The position numbers were made by a program, and so were the translations under genes. From Apostichopus japonicus (taxonomy: Eukaryota; Echinodermata; Holothuroidea; Aspidochirotida; Stichopodidae), in NCBI RefSeq assembly GCF_037975245.1, contig NC_092568.1, positions 29,704,001 through 29,764,000 on the forward strand: a stretch of DNA of 60,000 nucleotides, in the 5' to 3' direction. Positions 56,421 to 60,000 of the stretch are shown here, piece by piece. The notes under the pieces are model-generated. The model searched no databases. It saw only the letters and a program-made list of their open reading frames with translations, and was not told the DNA's origin. Every line of letters begins with the position of its first letter. Within the stretch, counting starts at the first letter, position 1.

Positions 56421-58491
56421 ATTCTGGTTTTGTGAAAACAACCTGAGCTGTAACTAGACTCAAGCTCTCAGAGGTTACAAATAAACATATATCCAGGGTA
56501 ACTCTATCGGAGCCCTATTGTTCAGTTAACGCTCTCTGCCAAACAATTTCTTTCTATACCTATATTGTAATACATGACCTCTTAGCAGTTAAAAGATATT
56601 ATAATCTAAAATACACATCGTAGGCATATTATACTATACTGTTCTGAACGTACATCAAAGTTACTGATTTCTTATTAATTAAATACCTAGTGCAACCTAT
56701 TTGTATTGTCATATTTGTATTTTATCTTGATATCATACGTCGCCCAGCGCAGAGTGTATTTTCAACAGAGTCTACACCTAGATTTGTTTTACTAGTAGAG
56801 TCTAGACTGTATCATGGAAAACTGTTGTTAACTTCTGAAGGTTATTCAGAAATGAATAATAAACCCTTTCTTGACATAGTACAGATCAGACATGTAGTGA
56901 GCTCGTACTGTACAAATAAGAACTGGCATAATTGCCTGACAAACTCGTACACATCGTTATGGAATTTGTATTTGCATACACATAGTTCAGGGCAACTGTA
57001 ATGTTATTAAGAAGTAATATATATAGTTACTAGATACTACCGGTAGAATAAATACTCATATTAAATTGCAGAGTTTCTAAAGAGTCGTGAAGTTCGTGAA
57101 CTCATGCCGCTACATTCATGTTTATCCACACTTGGAAAGGCCAATTCCACTCCCCCCCCCCCCCCCCATCTGCTTTATGTTCTTAAGTTTGGGTTAAGTA
57201 CTGTGACTTGGGCATGACATATATTCGCACAGTATTGTAACTGTTACTGTAACCTAATTCTAATTATAACAGAAGATGGTTACAAGCATCTGGTTACTCC
57301 TGAAAAGGGGGGGTGGGGTGGGAGGATATGGTTTATAAACTGTTTACTCCCTTTATACAAATAATTCTGTGTCCCACAAGTACTGTATTGTATTGTTTCC
57401 TCTATTTATCAAACCCTACATTATACCTATTTCCTTCGTGGTGCACCTTTGCATGGAAAACTGCTCACATTATTGAGTAACTGTTATTTCCTTGTTCAGT
57501 TGAATAAAGATTTAGGGTTCCACAAGATTGTAGCAAATTTAGACCAAATGCAAAGTTTGCAAACTATGAAAGATTATCAAATTCATATATTTGTAACATC
57601 ATCCTTTTCGGAGTGTAGATGACATTAATATCAAAAAAGAACATAACCAGAGGAAGGTTGTTTTGGCAAAGACTAAAATGTCAGAATGTAATAAAGTTCA
57701 ATGCTAATGGAAATAGATACACAAGGAATGAGTTAATTGTAGTGTGCTCGCTAGTTTTCCACTTCTACTTGCATTATTTGTTTAATAAAGCATTTCCTCA
57801 AATCACACAACAGATTAAAGTTGACTGACAATGTTCATTGTTCACTGCATACTTTCATTTTGTCCAGTAGCCTGGTGAATTATAAAAAAGAACATATATC
57901 CTATTATTCCAGTGGCAACCTTGCTACATGAGGTGCATGCTAAAGATATCATACCCCTTACTGTATAGTGTATACAGCATGTCCAGCAGCCATGTGAATG
58001 TAAACTTATCACATACTGTCAGGGCTTGACATAAGCCTCAAAAAGGGCACAGCAGAAAATGTCATTGGTAAGTTCCAATGGTGAAGGGCATCAAGGCTAT
58101 TGGAAAGGGCATGACGGCAAAAATGAAAATGAGGAAGGGTACTGGCGGTATAAGTGTCTAATCAGACCATTTCATTACAGGCACAGTAAAAAATACAAGT
58201 ACTGTATCAGACTACAAACTGTTATTTTTCCAGAACAAAGCCTATTTACAGTTTTATGTACAGTAGAGTGAAAATCAAGTTGCTAATAATCATGGCAGCG
58301 AATAAGAACAAACTTTTCAAAACTTCTTAAATTTTTGTATATTTTGCGAATCATGACTGATGGAATGTCGAAAATGCCTCTTGATATAATTTAGGTCTAT
58401 AGTGTATTGGTATTCTGAAACGAAACATTTGTTTCTTCATATTTTTGTGTTAATGAACCTAATACTACCCTATCTTTGTCAGTGTATGGTG

Positions 58492-58605
58492 CAGTGAAGC
58501 CTAACCAACTCAGCAATTCCATGCATGCTTTGTCAGCAATAGGTTTGGCACAGTGAAGCCTAACCAACTCAGCAGTTCCATGCACGCTTTGTCAGCAATA
58601 GGTTT
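58492..58605. repeat. 59-bp tandem duplication
   Basis: cagtgaagcctaaccaactc starts at 58492 and 58551; both copies continue to gctttgtcagcaataggttt with three substitutions. Confidence 0.93.
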
Positions 58606-60000
58606 TTACCAAACTGACATTTTGTGTAAATGGATTTGATTTTCTGCATATAAGCTCTAAATGTGTCTCTTGTCGTTACCTAAATGGATTTTAATAGCGT
58701 GAACTCTGAATAAAGTGGTTACAACTTGTTAAACATTTTGTTTATTGTAGTAAATTAGGGCTCTAATAGTTGAGGTTCAGATGGGGATTTTCCAAATGTT
58801 TATTTTGAGGCGGAGTACACCACTTGGGCTGCTAGTACTTGACTGTTTAGGTTGCTTGCGTATCCAAGCAGTCATGATATGGATGTTTAACAAACTTTTT
58901 TAATTGGTTTAGAAATGAATATTTAACACAACATGTTTATGAATGCTTTTAGAACACATTAGGTACTGCGTAAGCTCGACTATACCCTGTGATAAATGGT
59001 AACATTAGATTTTAAATGACCACCTTCGCTGTATGTTTATAAATGGAAGGAATGCTCCGTGGAATTCGTGAACAACCTGCGTTCAAAGTCAATGGGATAT
59101 TCCTTAGTGATATCACTTGCATACAGTTAACTAATTGAAGAAGTCCCATTGACTGAATGTGTGAAAGTAGAAAGATCGTAGTTTTTGCGAAGGACGAATC
59201 AAACAAAATTTCTCCAAGATTGGTGATTTACTCTATAGTGTAGCTTAGTGTAATACTTGTCATGTGCAGCACTGACAGATGACCAAACAAACATGGCATT
59301 GCAGCAAATTTTGCCGTCAGCTGTATGTATTTTTCAGGGCACCTCAGCAAATATCAAGGGCACAACGGCTACTTGCCGTCGGTTATATCAGGCCTGTACT
59401 GTAGCTACTGTATATTCTTAGAAGCCATTGGTCATTCTGTTAATCATCTGTCTTTTACTATTGGCTAATGTATGTTTTTACGCCTTACAGCTTAGAACAG
59501 GTTTTCATATCAACATATGTACAATTTTTGACATGGCAATTAGCCAAAATATCACCATTATCTCATAGAAGACAGTGTACAATCAGGATGATATAAAAGT
59601 TGGCAAGTTTAAATTCAACAAAAGTTGTTCAAAGGCACACATAGACAGTTACATGATATTAATTATTATACCTATCCATCACCCCACCCCCCTCCCCTTT
59701 TCCATAAACTCATAGCATTATATCAAATATATATCCTAAACTTCTGGATTCAGCTAAATGGTAAGTGAAGTCCAAATTGACAGTTTTATAGTGCCAAGAA
59801 TGTAAGCATGCCCATGTAACCGAAATCCCAGATCTTTAGATTAAGGTTTATAAATTTGGCCATATAAAGCCAGATATAACTGGATATGTAGTGAATCCAG
59901 ATAAAGTTTTATCAGGCCCAGATATGGATGCCATAAAATTTAAACCAGATAAAATTTTATATCCATGGGCCATATAAAACTTCATTTATATTAAGCTATA

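Larger units (their letters stand above)
51546..60000. other. Inferred phosphorylase intron 1 (partial), no exon seen
   Basis: Searching the minus strand for the expected N-terminal exon (tryptophan-rich RWIRTQQHYY-type segment) found nothing, so the 5' exon lies beyond the window. The stretch contains dispersed direct repeats (52185-52717, 52526/54360), tandem duplications (54754, 58492), a long (AT)n, a possible hAT-type remnant at 55636-56420 and C-rich runs. Short open frames have no support. Confidence 0.6.

Overview
This is a eukaryotic window, almost certainly from a metazoan. It is AT-rich, with long introns and GT-AG splice sites, and it is full of microsatellites and transposon remnants. 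The proteins are animal-like, and a DIRS-type retrotransposon, CR1/L2-like LINE ends and a tRNA-derived SINE point to a marine invertebrate, perhaps an echinoderm or other invertebrate deuterostome. That placement is an inference with low confidence.

Layout. Positions 1-2067 are upstream sequence. A three-exon ChaC2-type gamma-glutamylcyclotransferase gene (glutathione degradation) runs on the plus strand from 2068 to 5203. About 8.8 kb of non-coding, repeat-bearing DNA follows (5204-14026). From 14027 to 51545 the minus strand carries 19 exons of a glycogen phosphorylase gene, tail-to-tail with ChaC2. Splicing them by eye gives 763 residues with every phase matching. They correspond without a gap to vertebrate muscle phosphorylase from residue 81 through at least the PLP lysine (K680). 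The N-terminal exon, with the phosphoserine and part of the AMP site, must lie beyond position 60000.

The most notable object is a complete-looking DIRS-like tyrosine-recombinase retrotransposon at 40721-47554, inside phosphorylase intron 2 and in the same orientation. It is markedly GC-richer than its surroundings. It has 124-bp inverted terminal repeats that differ at one base, and an internal complementary region that copies the two ends exactly (55 and 47 bp), joined at AATA. It encodes a Gag-like protein, an RT-RNase H-Dam-methyltransferase-like polyprotein and a tyrosine recombinase. The frame that ends in the recombinase is the Gag frame, continued after a single UAG. A 39-bp near-copy of the element's left tip sits alone in another intron of the same gene.

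Other introns hold a roughly 4-kb terminal-inverted-repeat element, a SINE with a cUUCGg hairpin, a LINE 3' end, a 20-bp minisatellite of about 840 bp open in all three forward frames, fold-back palindromes and several tandem duplications. The two host genes have unrelated metabolic roles (glutathione turnover and glycogen breakdown). Nothing here suggests they work together.
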